A stretch of 64,000 nucleotides of DNA from Trichaptum fuscoviolaceum (GCA_910574455.1 CAJSYZ010000009.1:3737040-3801039), one strand, 5' to 3'; shown: positions 42,615 to 56,036, counted from the stretch's first letter. Program-made: numbers and translations. The notes: generated by a model not told the origin, from the letters alone.

Positions 42615-45011
42615 TAGCAGTGAGCCGTTGTATCGCTTTCATTGAATGCCTTCCGCGCATCAATATACTCCTTAAAGACTTTAGGAATCTTCTTTGAGAT
42701 CTCATCCGCTAACAGATAATCTTGAGTCAGAAGATTGTATTCGAGCGACACATAGAGTACTCACCCATTTTGTACAGCTTGACACGATTCCAGTGTCCAA
42801 AAATATCGTCAAGAGTCTCGTCTCGATGACCAGGGCTCATCTGTTTTGTGCTGCCCGCAGCTTGATTCATCTCTGACCAGAGACGCTCAGCTGCCTCTCC
42901 GTCCATGCGGCCCACATTTTCGCGGAAGTGAAAATTATAGCACCATTGGCACTTTTCGACGTGGCAGCAGCAATGCATTTTTCCGATTAGGAACTCAATG
43001 AGCGATACATCAAGCCCAGGAAATTCTTTCTTCATGCGCTCCGCTAGATTGACTTCGTACTGACAGGAGACATCATAGGCACAGACAATGCGTTCTACGC
43101 ATTTACAGGTTTCCAAAGCTCCCTTCAGAGCGAGGTCAACGTTGATAAATCTAGGACAGAGTTGTTAGCAACTGAACAGAAACCAATTGACTGTGCGTAC
43201 TTCTCTCCTCGTTGAAGATTAACGACACCCTTAGGGGGTATTAGATCGTGTCTACAAATGAGAGCCACTACTCCCGTGCTCGTTTGCTTGACAAAGCGCT
43301 TTCGGTTCCAGTTCTCGGTGACAGAGAAGTCCCTGCAATCGCCTTTCTGTTGAATTCTTGAGTACGTTGCCCAATAGATTGGAAAATGACTGTGTTACCT
43401 CAACCGGTAGCGACTTGTGCTTCTCGATGTGTTCCAATACCAAGTCATTACTCTGCATGTACCCTCTTCCATTGCAGAGTGATCGATCATGTTGATTATT
43501 ATTCTTCAACAAATTTATGAGCTTAAAGTTCCCGTCTACGCTCAGGAACTTTGTACGTAGGTGCCTGGGACGTAATTCTCCGTCAGTGTCCGTGACATCG
43601 AACAGAGGACAAAGCTTACAATGGCAAGATCTTGCTCTCTTCATCCGTAGAGTCTGGTTTCGGTGTTTCATTAATAGCTAGGACAGGACAAGCTGAACAC
43701 TCTTCTTCGTTCGTAGAGCTTGATTCCGGCGGTGTATTGACGTCCGGGATAGGGCAAGCCAAACACACGTCTGCGAAGGACCCGGAGGGGCGAAGTGTCA
43801 AGTGTTTGTCGATACCGATTGTCTGGCCGCTTTCACGTTCAGCATACAAGAATCGCCAGTAGCGAGCTATTCGCGTGAATCTATTTGTGGGGTCCTGATA
43901 CAGGTCAGTTCTAACAAAAACTGATCAACAGAAATTGTGAAACTAACCTCGACTTCAAACGGTAGCTCTGACGTCTTCTGACACAGCACTTTCGCGTAGT
44001 CGAACGCGGATTTTTTCGACGCGAGTGCAATCATATGAAAGTCCTGCAAGCAGCGTGTCGTGAATCCAGCGGAAGGAGACTTCACGGAGGATGCGAAGAT
44101 ACCGCCTTCGAGGAGTTGTAAAAAATGCGACTTCGCGCTGGAACATTGGCAGTACATAATCCGGACCTTGTGTATTCCGTTTATGTCTGTCACGCTCACG
44201 TTGGACGGTGTCGCATTCTTTCCAAGCTCTGTGCAACGTGAGCCACCATGTCCCAGATGGTAAATCAGCCCAAGTCTGTAAAGGCTGTCTCGACCAAAAT
44301 GTCTTTCGGTCCATCTCTCTATAGCATGCAGCGGCTCATAATAATGTTTTGCGACAATGCACGCTTCGCACCATGGTACATTCACTGTACAGTCCATACA
44401 GCGATAGATTTTCGGTTTGTTAGACCCACAATCACAGAGCTGTCCGGCTGTCGCGCTGTAGTACTGTCGCCTCATGATCTCGGCTTGGATCTGCGGTTGG
44501 ATCGAAATGAAGTCGGAAAGTAGCTCCTCCTGTGTCTAATTTTAATGTCAGAATTAGTGCGAATATCGCTTGCCAACGAGGAGGCAACACTTACTTGGAT
44601 GCGGGGATGCTTTTCATTACTAGGGATAGGGTGATCTTTGTCTGCTGGTCTCTTCTCCGGCCGTTTCTCGGTCGATTGACTTGGGCTGAAGGGCGTCGGT
44701 CCAGTGTTGCTCGGTGCATTTGCATTGCCTGTCACCGGCGTACTCGTCTTTGCGGATAGCCTGTCCAGACGGGTTGGGCTGTTGACGGAAGGGGCAGGCG
44801 AAGCCTTACTCGGGCTTGCGCTTGGACTGGGAAAGAGATGTGGGTCGGAATATGTCCGGACTAAAGGAGCCGCTGGAAGTCGAGGCTTCTTCGGCGACCC
44901 AAGTCTGAAGGAGCCCGTCGTTCTTGGCCTTGACGAGACGCGGAATATGTCGTCGCTCGCCATCCGTCCGCCGTCCTGTTCGAAACTAGTTGAGTTTTTA
45001 ATTTGCTTCAC
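42615..45011 (-). pseudogene. KDZ transposase with CxC2 cluster, N-terminal and catalytic parts
   Basis: KDZ elements are fungal DNA transposons with an RNase H-like transposase. The gene starts at about 44963 (MASDDIFRVSSRPR) with a Ser/Pro-rich disordered exon. The CxC2 cysteine cluster follows (CDCGSNKPKIYRCMDC, then CEACIVAKHYYEPLHAI, about 44430-44320) with YHLGHGG. Downstream exons lead to the catalytic region: CAYDVSCQYEVNLAERM, LIGKMHCCCHVEKCQW, and GEAAERLWSEMNQ with the conserved Glu, then ETLDDIFGHWNRVKLYKMG (43116-42770). Beyond ARKAFNESD the frame runs into the palindrome and stops. Exons look fairly well preserved, so it may have been active until that insertion. Confidence 0.85.
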
Positions 45012-46600
45012 CGTATGTTTAACCTCACTGTTTTCTTTTCAGGTGTACCATTCGTCTCTGCATTCATCTTCTAGTACAGATTAATGTATGCTATACGGAA
45101 ATATTTACTCTAAATTAATGTCCTCCTAAGAATTGTAGCGGAAAGAAGAAAAATGAAGCAGCTGGCAACTTGACCGGTATTGACCGGATCGAGTCTGACT
45201 TTAGGGCCAGTCATCAGATAGCGGGCCAGGTTCCTCCATGCTACGAGGGATACGCCTTACATGCGATCCAATACAGTTACATTTGCAGATGCAAAGGTTT
45301 TGAGTGTCTTCAACCTGCCAATTTGCTTTCAATCTTGGATCCGATAGCAAATGCGATTTCTTCAGTTTGCTTGATGAACTGCCGGTTTTGGACGAGTTAA
45401 CACCAGCGCAAGATCTATTCACTGAATCTCACCTTTTTGTAACATAGGCTCATCCTCCTTGTTTTGATGATGAACGTGCCTGTTCGACGCGCGCTCGTTT
45501 CCTCTTGTCCGTCATCTCCTCTTGACATCTCAGCGGCATTCGATGGCTTCGGACATACGATTTCTTACATCTTGCTACTTGTTCCAGCATTTCTCGCATG
45601 CTTGTGAAAGCTATTGACATAGAATTGCTCGAATAAAGCCTCTACCGTTCCATCCGTGCCAGCAATGGGCCAACGAATGTAGCGGAAACAGAAGCACTTG
45701 GTTCCTCGTTGCTATTTACCCGGCGTATAACGTGTGGGAAACAATAGCTACTTTTTGATGACAGGTCGCCCCTAGTATGATTTCTCACCCGTGATATCCG
45801 GTCAAAATCAGACATCGTTTGTCCCCCTTCTCCCTTTCGCCGTTCCCTTCATGTTCGTACGAGTTATTCGTTTGTGTCTTCATTGGACACCATAGTCGGT
45901 CGATGCGGCTTTTGGGTCCGCTCCATGAGGCCGCAAGTTTATTTCACTAAAATGTAAATTACGGCCCTGTTCCATTTGAATTTGCAATACGGGTCGACAC
46001 CCACGAAGGTGCGGGACGATATTGCCTAGTGGGTGAATGCATTGCTGTTGATCGCTACCTGATAACGGTGATGTACTGCATATGCCTCTCTGTCATAGTA
46101 TATTAATGTAATTTGTTTGCATTTTGTACTGCAGACCTTTGCAATGGCTGAGCAGTCTTACGATATGCTGGCCTCAGGCCTGATGTAACTATCCACGTTC
46201 CCAGCGTATTGCGACTTCAAGTGGTGGACTGCGCACTGCATGCTTCGGTACAAAAGCGGATGATGGATACGATAACTCTGCGTCCCTGAGTATATTCTTG
46301 TTATCTTACCTTGTCGGCCCGATTTGTACGTTTTCATTTCAATTGAGATACATCAGCTGATTTTGATGGTAGTTTTTGCTTACTAGTTACCGACTTGCCG
46401 TCCGGACTGGTAATCAGTAAGGCGGTTCGACTTATCTGTATGTTTGTTAGTCTTGCAGTACAGTGACTTTTACTCATTTTTCATCATAAAGATGGCGGAG
46501 ATGACCAGCACTCAGTTATGTTTCCGAATGGATTAGACATTTATTTACATCATAAGGAAAGACTAGGCATTTTGCCGAACATTTTCAGAAACAAAACAAA
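45012..46600. other. no recognised gene
   Basis: Only short open frames without motifs (for example plus 45170-45400). This is presumably the upstream and flank of the KDZ element; no inverted terminal repeats were identified by eye. Confidence 0.35.
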
Positions 46601-46613
46601 GAAAAAACCACTT

Positions 46614-47075
46614 TTACTTCGCCGCGTACCCCATCACAGCTACAAAACCCAACATCGTTGCACTCAAAATTTTCGCCTTCCTGCGCACCGTCGCATACGA
46701 ACGCCACATATCATGAAATATGTCGGGCCTGCTTCCCTCGCGAACCATGACCACCTCGTACCTATTCATCAGGCGCTGGGCCATGTCCGCCATGAGAGTC
46801 ATCATCTCCGCAAGTTCGCCGGGGTCGTTGATTCGGTCAACTATATCAGTGTCATTATGGAGAAGGCCTTTCGTAAAACAACTATGCACGTACCCTTGCT
46901 ATACAATAATAGCATGTCGTGCCCTGGCCCTCGGCGTTCCCGGACGTAGCGCACCATGCGTTGCCAAATCGTCAGCTGGCGAGGTCGCACGAGAACTGAC
47001 AAGAAAGGGTTGGTTAGCTACATCTCATGAACATGCAATTCATCTACTTACGGTTCAAGTTATCCATTATGGACT
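46614..47075 (-). CDS. small hypothetical protein with C-terminal TM helix
   Basis: The main exon is 46889-46614: NDTDIVDRINDPGELAEMM, LMADMAQRLMNRYEVVMV, GSRPDIFHDMWRSYATVR, ending AKILSATMLGFVAVMGYAAK, a hydrophobic tail helix. Upstream sequence reads RQLTIWQRMVRYVRERRG (about 46975), probably an earlier exon, and the putative start is near 47070. Splice phases were not resolved. The product would be a tail-anchored helical protein; I recognise no family. Confidence 0.45.
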
Positions 47076-49072
47076 TTGATGTGCGCAAAGCGATGACCGT
47101 GAGGGGACCGGCGATAAGGCGATGAGGCGTGCATGGAGGTGCGGGGTGAGGTGAAAGGAAGAGGTTGAGTTACGAAACAAAATCAGCGATGATTGCTTCC
47201 GTGATTTATAATTCGGCATCAGCCGAATGCCGACGTGCCCGGATCCAAACACAAGGCTGTTACTTGATCATCAGTTCATCCCTGCTGGCAATTCAATGCT
47301 TGGACACACAGGCAGGGCAATGGCTACCGCTTCCATCCATTCCCTACATTCCTGTGGGGAGAGCACTGTGATAGGTATTACTTCCTCCCTATCTGTGCTG
47401 AGTGACTTCACACGTACTTACATCATATCAGACAGATGACCCAGCGGCCGCGGTTAAGTTTGCTTCCGACGACCATACTGACATTGCATTCAGGGCTTAT
47501 CCTCGTTTCAGCGGAAGCAAATAGGTTGCCGTCCAACACGCTGTCGACTTAAAGGATCAAGTGGCTCGTCCCACCCTCTCACCCTCTCACCCCCATCTTC
47601 GTACTGTTCTCCTCTCACCCCTACTACTCTCTAGATACATCTCTGCGGCTGTTATGGGGAAATGCGTACTAATGTACTGTGTTATCTATTGCCTTGTGTC
47701 ATCAAAATTATGTGTGTAAGATTAGTCCTTACTTCAGCCGATTTTTGTCTTGTTGACATCGACCACCACAGCCGCGGCGATGAGAAAAATGGCTAAACAG
47801 CATCACGAGTGACAACACTTAATACTTAAAGACTTTCGTCAGTCTTGTCGTCGTCCCGTTCTCTCTGACGTTGCGGCCAGCGCCATGGGCATCACGGAAT
47901 GTGGTTCCGGGCGCTACCGAGGATCTCATTCGGACACCGCCGTCCTCAGCAAGATTGAGTGTGACACACGTCACATTTGGACACTATTGGGCTGGACTCT
48001 CGTGGCACGACCGCATGATCCACATTGGAAAAGCCTTGATAATGCCGATGTCTTCTTCATTGTGAGTTCCTCCAATTGCCACATTCATTTCCATAAGCGG
48101 AACCTGTCTTATAAGTGTCTCCATTCAGCTATTCTCTAAATATGCTGTCGCTCTCTCCGCCTCCTCCCTGAATCGAGATCGTTATCTGTACCACAATTGA
48201 TGTTCAGCTCGGCCGACGTAGAATATTACTGTTCTGATGGAAGCAATGCCCTACTTGGAGAAAGTAGGCTGACCGCGTGCAGTAGTTTCGCTCTGGTTTG
48301 CGAAACTATAACATGTATATTTTATTGATAATAATAAAAAGTTTAACCAGGTACAGAAAGTCGGACAATGAACATGAGCGGGAATCCTGAAGCTCGCTCA
48401 TACTCTCTGTAAGTAAGCATTGCTTTGATGGTGGGTCGCGTGCTGATTTATCTAGTATACAGACCTTGCGTATTGCAAACCAAACTGGTAACAGTGCTCG
48501 CTGGCCGTGCTACGAGAATCTCGATTATGCCTGTGGTTATCTCTGGAAGGCCTCTATGGAACGCAGGTAGGAAAACAGTTAACCATAATCGCTTTTAGGT
48601 ATGCTCATACGTTCTTCAGAATTCGACATCAAATCTCGATTCGACTTTTTGCACAAATCTCATTTCCATATAATATACCGCGATGCGAAAGACCAAGTAT
48701 GTCCTTAATTAACTCAGGAAATATCATTGACGCAATGTGCATTCATAGGGTGTTTCCTTTCTCTGGCGACAGACGAAATAGGACACAATGTTCGGTTCGG
48801 AAGTCTTCCACCAGCGTCACGTCCGTAATTAATCATATTTTTTATGCTTTTTTTGTGTAGACCCTTCCTCAATTTTCATGCAAACATGAGTAAAGTGTCG
48901 ATAGCAAAAGGTCGACAGCGAAGACAAGTGTCTTCCAAGCCTCCTCCCTCCTCCCCTTCCAGCCCCCTCCCCTCGATTCCCTTCAGTTAGGGGGCAGCAG
49001 TCGCTGGTTACGAAACTTCTCCTCGCCAGTGATATCTGGCTTCCCTGCTTTTGCGGTACTGTTCTCACCGCA
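47076..49072. other. mostly no recognised gene; one possible first exon
   Basis: 47885-48060 (MGITECGSGRYRGSHSDTA... ending NADVFFI at a GTGAGT donor) could be a first coding exon, but no convincing downstream exon was found. The rest shows only short frames, with a CT-rich tract near 47570-47625. Confidence 0.3.
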
Positions 49073-51103
49073 ATGCTCGCTATCGTTGTCCTCGGTTTAA
49101 TCGTATCCTTGATTTACACTGGTCCACGTAAAAGGAACAGGCACTGGCGATTCCTGCAGGCATTCTATCATAGGCTCTTCGATGAATATATCCAGTTGAC
49201 GGCCGAGCAGTACTGGAAGGCCTTTGATGAACACCATTTACAGTGTCCTGGTACTGACGAGGAGTCGCTATGTCCAGGGCTCCACCGCGTCTTTCTGCAA
49301 GATGAAGGACCAGGCTTCGGACTGATATATTTCCGCGTAAGCACTTTCACATTTTAATTGATGGTCGTTAATCGCTCATAATGTTTGCAGTGTGCGCTAC
49401 ACCGTCTTGATTCGCTGTTCCAGTATCAGATTGCGAAGGATCACTTGGTGGCTTTCTTACTCCGCATGCGCGACGCGACAGACTGGGCTTCATACTACTT
49501 CTTCCGCTCACAATCGAAATTCTATCAACTTGTCACCTATTACCTGAACATGGTACTTGATCGTTCGGAAGATTATGGTTTCAACGAACCCGCGGTTTCG
49601 CGATATAGGCGCAGGTTGATCCCTCATACTCCCCGCACTCATCGTAACTGCCCTCGGAGTCGCAGCGAACGTAACCCCCGCTTTCGTCATCCACCCGCTC
49701 TGACCCGCAAGCCTCCCGTTGAGACCCGCAACCCTCGTATCCGCAAAAATCGTAAACGTGGTTTCCGCTCCCATGGGTTCCACCCTAGCAATGTCCTTGC
49801 TGTTTACAGGCGGACCCGTAGTGTCTCGCCGGAGTACTCTTCTAGTTCCTCTTCAGAGTATTTCACGCTCACGCAGAGCTCACCGGGTTACTTTGGTGAC
49901 TCGTACTTCGCCGGCCGATCTATTGCTGATCCACGTACTACCGGTTCATCTGCTCTCCAGCCGCCTCCAGCATCCCATCCACCCCCTTCATTTCCGCCGT
50001 CCTCTCCAGTCCAGTCGTCTCCGCCGAGCTCATCCCCTCCGCCGAGCTCATCCCCTCCGCCGAGTGACGAGGGAAAAGGCAAAGGCAAAGGCAAAGGCAA
50101 AGGCAAAGCTAACGCTTCGACATCTCCCCACTTCTTATTGCCGCAGTCTGATCAGTTGCATGTGGACTTCGATGCGTTGGAAGCTCATCGTTCGGCCAAC
50201 CTTGGAATCTCGTTCAGGTCGCCGGAACGTAGAGTTCCCTATCAGAGGCCCGCAGAACCGAGATACATTTATGATGCTCTAGTACAAGATCGCGAGCCCG
50301 GCTTGACATTGGCGCCCGCTGCACCGCCCGCTGTACCTTCCCCCGCTGCACCCACGCCCCTGACTCCAGCGCGTGATAGAATGCAGGACGATGGTCAGTT
50401 TGTGATTGTTGGGCGTGGTAGAGATGTCTTAGGGGCCATGGGGGCCTTCATTGGTAGTTTATCCGGCAACGCAAATGATGTGAATGCTTCGAACAAAGAT
50501 GAGGCGTACGGGCAAGCCTCGGTACCCGGGCCATCCTCTCACGTGTCTGCGGAGACTAGCTCGTCGACATCGCAGAACGGCCCATACGGGCAAGCCTCGG
50601 TACCCGGGCCATCCTCTCACGTGTCTGCGGATACTAGCTCATCGTCATTGCAGGTGGGCCCATTGCGTCGTACGCGTGGGCGTCTGGCAACTCCAACGCC
50701 AAGTCCGGCTTCCTCGCGTCGATCTCAGAAGACTACGGCGCGCATGTCCACAGGTGGTAAACCACCCAAACGTAGACTTTTTACTTTCGAGGAGGCGACC
50801 CGTTCCTTATCCGCCATGGAGGCTGCCCTGCAATGGTCTTCTAGCCCTCCGTATAAGCGCCCCCGTACAGAGACAGACGAGCTGCAGGAGGTTGTGCCAA
50901 CATCTGAAGAAAGTGAAAAGGAACTGACTGTCACCGATGACGATGGTCCTGAAGTTGTTTGGGACTCAGAATACCCTAACCTTTACTCCTACCGTCAAGT
51001 CTCATACCGCATTACGCACGAAGACGGACGGAGTGTAATAGAACTCATCTCGACCTCGGACGAGGAGGGGGACGATAAGAAGATAGTTAAGAAGCGTCGG
51101 TGA
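49073..51103 (+). CDS. hypothetical 658-aa low-complexity protein, two exons
   Basis: Exon 1 is 49073-49336, the intron is 49337-49390 (GTAAGC...GCAG, 54 bp, phase 0) and exon 2 is 49391-51103. The N terminus is hydrophobic (MLAIVVLGLIVSLIYTG), a signal anchor or TM helix. A folded helical region follows (RRLFDEYIQLTAEQYWKAF-like, then SLFQYQIAKDHLVAFLLRM). The remainder is disordered: Arg-rich, Pro/Ser-rich, six GK dipeptides (about 50080-50110), two copies of YGQASVPGPSSHVSA in a 66-bp DNA repeat (50508-50640), and an acidic C terminus ending KKIVKKRR. The frame is clean, unlike the captured genes nearby. The family is unknown. Confidence 0.7.
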
Positions 51104-51759
51104 TTACTTATGTAAGCGGCATGCGAACAATTGATAACGCAGCGTACCACAGTCTCTCCTTCCCCATGCCTTTCATTAACTTTTTTGAACACCTGTCGCG
51201 AAATCAATCGCATCCACTCCTTTACTATACCACACCAGAAAGAATCACCACTCACTTGCTATTGTACGCAATGACCAATGTCTCATAATGTATGATGTCA
51301 CTTGCGCTTTTCATCTTTCGAACTAGCATGTGGTCCTATCGTGATCCCACGCTCCTTTGTTTCGTCATACCATGTTCATTCCTCTTCCATGACTTCAAAA
51401 TTTTCTGTTCTTGATTTTCCCAGTCTATCCTTCAATCTTTTGCATGGACGTCGCGCACTCTCACACTCCTTATTTCCAAATGTCTACCCAAAAATTAGTG
51501 TATTCAATGGCCAATGCTTCTTAATAATACTCCGAGATAGACCGATGTCGTCCTTGTAGTGAGGGATGCCTCGTGGCGTGGCGAAAGGTGCAGCATGCGC
51601 TATGCGGCGCTTTCTGTCGGCTGGGCCGCATTCTCGTTATCGATCGTCGGAGCACCGTATAAGACGGTAAGTTTTCCAGCACCGCCCTATCGATCAATTC
51701 TCAAATTATTGTTTTAAGAATGTATAGTGTTAGGGCGCAAGGTTGGACTCAATGGATAA

Positions 51760-53160
51760 TGCTATAAGCCGGGTGACAGGAGAAGTCATGAGTTTAGACT
51801 GGCAGCAAGTCTGGATCCGAAAATTCCATCGCAAGAATTGACAGGACTTCTGGAACAAGTGAGGCACCTTTTCGTCAATGAAAGGTATTAGCTCATATCT
51901 GACTACAACAGATCTTCCAGAAAATTGGTGCCGTCAATCACATCCTTGCGTGGATGTGGAAGCTAAATTCTCCGATGAAAGGCGGACGGTAACGTCCCTG
52001 TTGGCCTAACTATAACAAGAAATACTCATCGCAACACAACAGCTGCGCAAAGTACCATGACCCTTAATCAGAATATTGGTTATATCTTCTCTGCGAACGT
52101 CACATTGGAATCCTCAGCCCAAATGGGTGTGATTACAGGTCCCGCACGCAAACAAGCCTCGCAGCCCCAGCCCATTTCTCCACCTCCTCAATCTCCTTCA
52201 TAGAACGAACCCGTGTATCGGAAGCAGTCGGTCAGACAAAATTTGAGATTGACAGCAAGTCAGATCTGAAATTGAAATGGGACTTGTCGTTATTTGAATA
52301 AGATGGTGGTACTTCTAGAACAAGTGAGGTACCTAGTTATTGATGGAAGGTATTAGCTCAGATCTGACTACGATAAATCTTCCAGGAAATTGGTGCAGTC
52401 AATTCCATCCTTGCGTGGATACGGAAGAAGAATTCTCAAAAGAAGGCATACGGTAAGTGATATCGCTGGCCGCCTTCATATGACCGGAAATGCTCACCGG
52501 AACACAACAGCTGCGCAAATTATTATGCCTTCGATCAGAACGTTGATCGTCGCCTTCTCTGTGAACATTGCGCTGTAGTCTCCCGGCCGAAAGAGCTTGC
52601 TGAGGAGGCATGCCAAATTATGATATGCATTCGCAAGCGCGATCTCTGGACTGGCGGCCACTTGGCGCTGTGCTCATTCAACTCGTCTGTTTGGACGTAG
52701 ACGTGAGACGGGAGCAGTCATGAGGGCAGACAAAGGTTGACATTGACGGCTGGTCTGGATCGGAAATGCAACCACACAAACTAACAGGGCTCCTTCGACC
52801 GAAGGATCAGCTCAGATCTGAGTGCGGCAGGTCTTCCAGAAGTTGGTGCATTCAATCACGACTTTGCATGAATGCGGAAGCTGGATTCTCCGAGGAAAGG
52901 TGTTCGGTAATTTTATGTCCCTGTTCGCCCAAATATGACTGCAAATGCTCATGTAAAATCAACAGCTGCGTATTTTATGACCTAACGTTGGATCCGATCA
53001 CATTCAATAGGCCTTCCAGGGCTTTGGTTCCGTTAATCGCTTTTCTGCGTAGCTACGGACTGAGGTCGCCAACTAGAGACGCACGGTGAGTGACATCGAG
53101 AATGAAATATGACCGGAAATGCTCATCAATACGAATGCTTTTTATGAAGAAATGTTATCG
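51760..53160 (+). repeat. degenerate tandem repeat of about 460 bp with exon/intron relics
   Basis: Units start near 51770, 52230 and 52700, with a fourth partial one from about 53000. Each contains AGCTCAGATCTGAC, then a coding-like stretch (FQEIGAVNSILAWIRK), then GTAAGT...ATATGACCGGAAATGCTCA...ACACAACAG resembling an intron, then CTGCGCAA. All units have stops. The ancestor was probably a repeated exon of an unidentified gene. A fragment of the 61.7-kb gene family is embedded at about 52135-52205. Confidence 0.6.
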
Positions 53161-53465
53161 CAGCCGACTGTGGTAAGACGGGTCTTTCTGTAGAATGACA
53201 TACGAAGTGGATTTTACGCTCGGGTAAGCTCGTTTCAATTCAAAATGTAACGATAAACTCAAAGTCAGTTTAGGCGTTAATTAATTCGAAAGGTCCGTTC
53301 TCTACATCTGGGAATTACCCTCAGGTCATTCATTATAGGAATGACAGATTCGGTGAATATCGCACGACATTACATACTCGGTCCATCGGCTTTACCTACA
53401 CTGCTGCTCCTCATTGACTTACGCACCTGTCCTCTGTCAAAGCTCATTTCTCTGGACATTCCTCG

Positions 53466-56036
53466 ATGCAAGAGGACGTAGTACAGCCGACCACCAACGA
53501 AGGGGGTGAAAGCGGAGGAGACCAAGACCTCCTTCCTATGGCGAGTTTACGGGAGATATCCAAAATGGCTCCCATTCCAATAGATAGGAAAGGTGTGAAG
53601 GGGCGGAAACCTTTCTATAAATATACAAAGCACGAACTGTTCTTGAAGACGCTGAACGACATATTTCTTATGAAGGACCAACGACGAAAGAACGCTGAGA
53701 CGGTGGCGTTCAAGAAGCAAGCAAGCAAGGAGTTTGTCCTGGCGTTCAAATCCGACTTCCCGGACTCTACTGATGGACAGCTACGTAAAGTGAGTTGAGC
53801 AATATTGACTATTGCGATACCTGTTTTTGTTAATGGCTTTCTCGAGTGGGTGGAAGACTTCTTCGCATCCAGGAAGCACTCCGACAAGATCAAGGTTAAA
53901 GGCGTAGCTGACGGAAGTCGGTTGGCGACTTCGGGTGGCGCAGTACTCGGCACGGCAGAAGGCAATGTCACCAGCGCCGGTCCTTCGAAACTCGAGCATA
54001 CTGTAGCTGCTTCACTGGGTCTTGCTTCGACTCCTCATGTGTCTGGGCGTCTCCTTTTCATGAATGAACACTATGCTTCTCTGCTTGCAACCGCTCGGAA
54101 TATCGTTGGATCTAAGGGGTACTCTCCCCAAGCAACCTCCGCCATATTACAAAGGTTGGGCACGGTCCAATACGAGGGTCTTTCTCCTGACGAGGTTGAG
54201 GCTTACGAGGAGCAGGCCAGACAGATTAAGGAAGACAACAAGAAGGAACTGCAGCGACCTTTGGACATGGACGAATTATATGAGTACGTCATGGCAATTC
54301 ATCTTTATATTGAATAATGGCTTCTAATCCTACGTTCTGCAGGAACCAGCGGCAATTTCAGTATTCAGCCAAAAGCCTGCTTAGTGCCTACCATGGTAGA
54401 GGTCGTGGTGGCGTAGGGGATGCAGTTTTCTTCCTCGCGTATTCCCTGCCAGGCCCGGAACACCCTATAAACGGAAGGTATGGGGCAACTTTTGGCTGTC
54501 AGCGACGAAGCCTAACAATCATGATTTAGTATCCAAATCGGCAATGCACCTGAGTTTGCGCTCACAGAGAGCTACCAGAAGAGTGGCTTCAGGGAAAAAT
54601 GGGACCAGTTTGCGGGCGAATATCATGAGTCCAAGGGTGTCTACGGTAGGTCAGACGCAACTTCAGTGCAGACAGTATCTGATGCGCTTCCGTAGAGAAC
54701 AGTGATGCGCGGAATCTCGCCACTCTGCCTCAAGCGATAGTGGAAGACGATGAACGAGAGGATGCGTTATCAAGCGGTCTATACGAAGATGGAGGAGTCG
54801 CACCTGATGACACTCAAGAGTCAGGAGAGAACGTCGTAGCCTCACACACGATGCATGGTGAGTCAGTCAATATATCTGATGCACTTTTGCTGACTACGAA
54901 TGTAGATTTGTCCAACATTCACCAGGATGAGGCAGTGGAGGCTGCACCTACTCAAGCAACTACAGAAGTTGTAGAAGAAGATATAGAGATGATGGATATG
55001 GCACATGGTACCCAACTTGGTAAAGTCTTGCTGTGCATGTTTACTCCGCGACTGACGCTTAAGTATAGAGAGTGATATTGGTCATCCCACAGATGAGATA
55101 GACCTGACAAGCATTGGCACTGCAGCTAGCCATGCCAATATGGTGGAAGGCAAGGGCGGAGGCAACGACAAGCACGAAACATCTGGTGAGTCGCTTATCT
55201 TTTCGGATGGGCATGGCTAACGATACCGCAGAGCCAGTTGATCGCCCACTTGCGGTTATTGATGACGAGACACTCGCTGACCTCCATATGATCGACTCGA
55301 TGCAACTGCAGGGTCTTGAGGCTCTAGCGAAATCATTTGTGAGGTCTATGAATGCGCGGGGAGGGGTTACCGCGATGCTCAAGGAGTCAGTCGCACAACC
55401 GATTGCTTCCGAGTCGTCTAATAACAGCAGTAGGTCACCCGACGCATACTATGAAATAGATCAAAGTCTTACGGTACCGCATTCTCCTAATATAGAAAAG
55501 AAACGCCCGCAGTTCAAACCGATAGTAGGGTCTATATTTGAACCCGAAGGAGATGCCGCAATGCTGGAAGAGACAGTCGCGCAGCCGATTTCTTCGGCCA
55601 ATAACAGCAGCAGTAGGTCTTCCATCGTATTGAAATTGATCAAAGTCTCACAGTCCTGTCCTTTCCAGATGCGAAAAGGGTGACGCGTGGACGCCCGCGC
55701 GGACGCCCGCGAGGAAGGGGCGTGCAACGCGCACCGGCACGTGATTATCTAGGTGATCAGCCCGACGCACGCATACAGTCACGTACTCGTGCCAAGAAGG
55801 TAGCCGAAGTCAGTTCAAACGGCGATATTACAACCAGCGACGGGACGGGACGGCCGAAGCGGACAATCAAAGCGCCCGTCGAGAAATGGAATAATTACTT
55901 CGATGCGGACGCGATAGCGAAGGCAAAGGAGGAAGCAAGGAAAGAGGCACATGCGAAGGCAAAGAAGGCAAAAGCAGAGGCAAAGGCAAAGGCAGAGGCA
56001 AAGGCAATGGAGGCGGCTGCAGCCCCAAAAAAGTAG
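53466..56036 (+). CDS. hypothetical multi-exon protein with AT-hook motifs
   Basis: About nine exons with 45-60 bp introns read through in frame. Exon 1, 53466-53789, encodes YKYTKHELFLKTLNDIFLM. Exon 2 from 53847 encodes WVEDFFASRKHSDKIK. Exon 3, 54343-54477, encodes NQRQFQYSAKSLLSAYHGRG, and exon 4 starts at 54530. The middle is acidic. The last exon carries RGRPRGRPRGRG (AT hook, DNA minor-groove binding) and an Ala/Lys-rich coil, and ends at 56036. Around 55365-55675 an exon end plus its intron is duplicated. The protein is probably nuclear and DNA-binding. It lies between two KDZ copies and touches the second, so it could be a KDZ passenger gene; that is inference. No catalytic domain was recognised. 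Confidence 0.7.
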
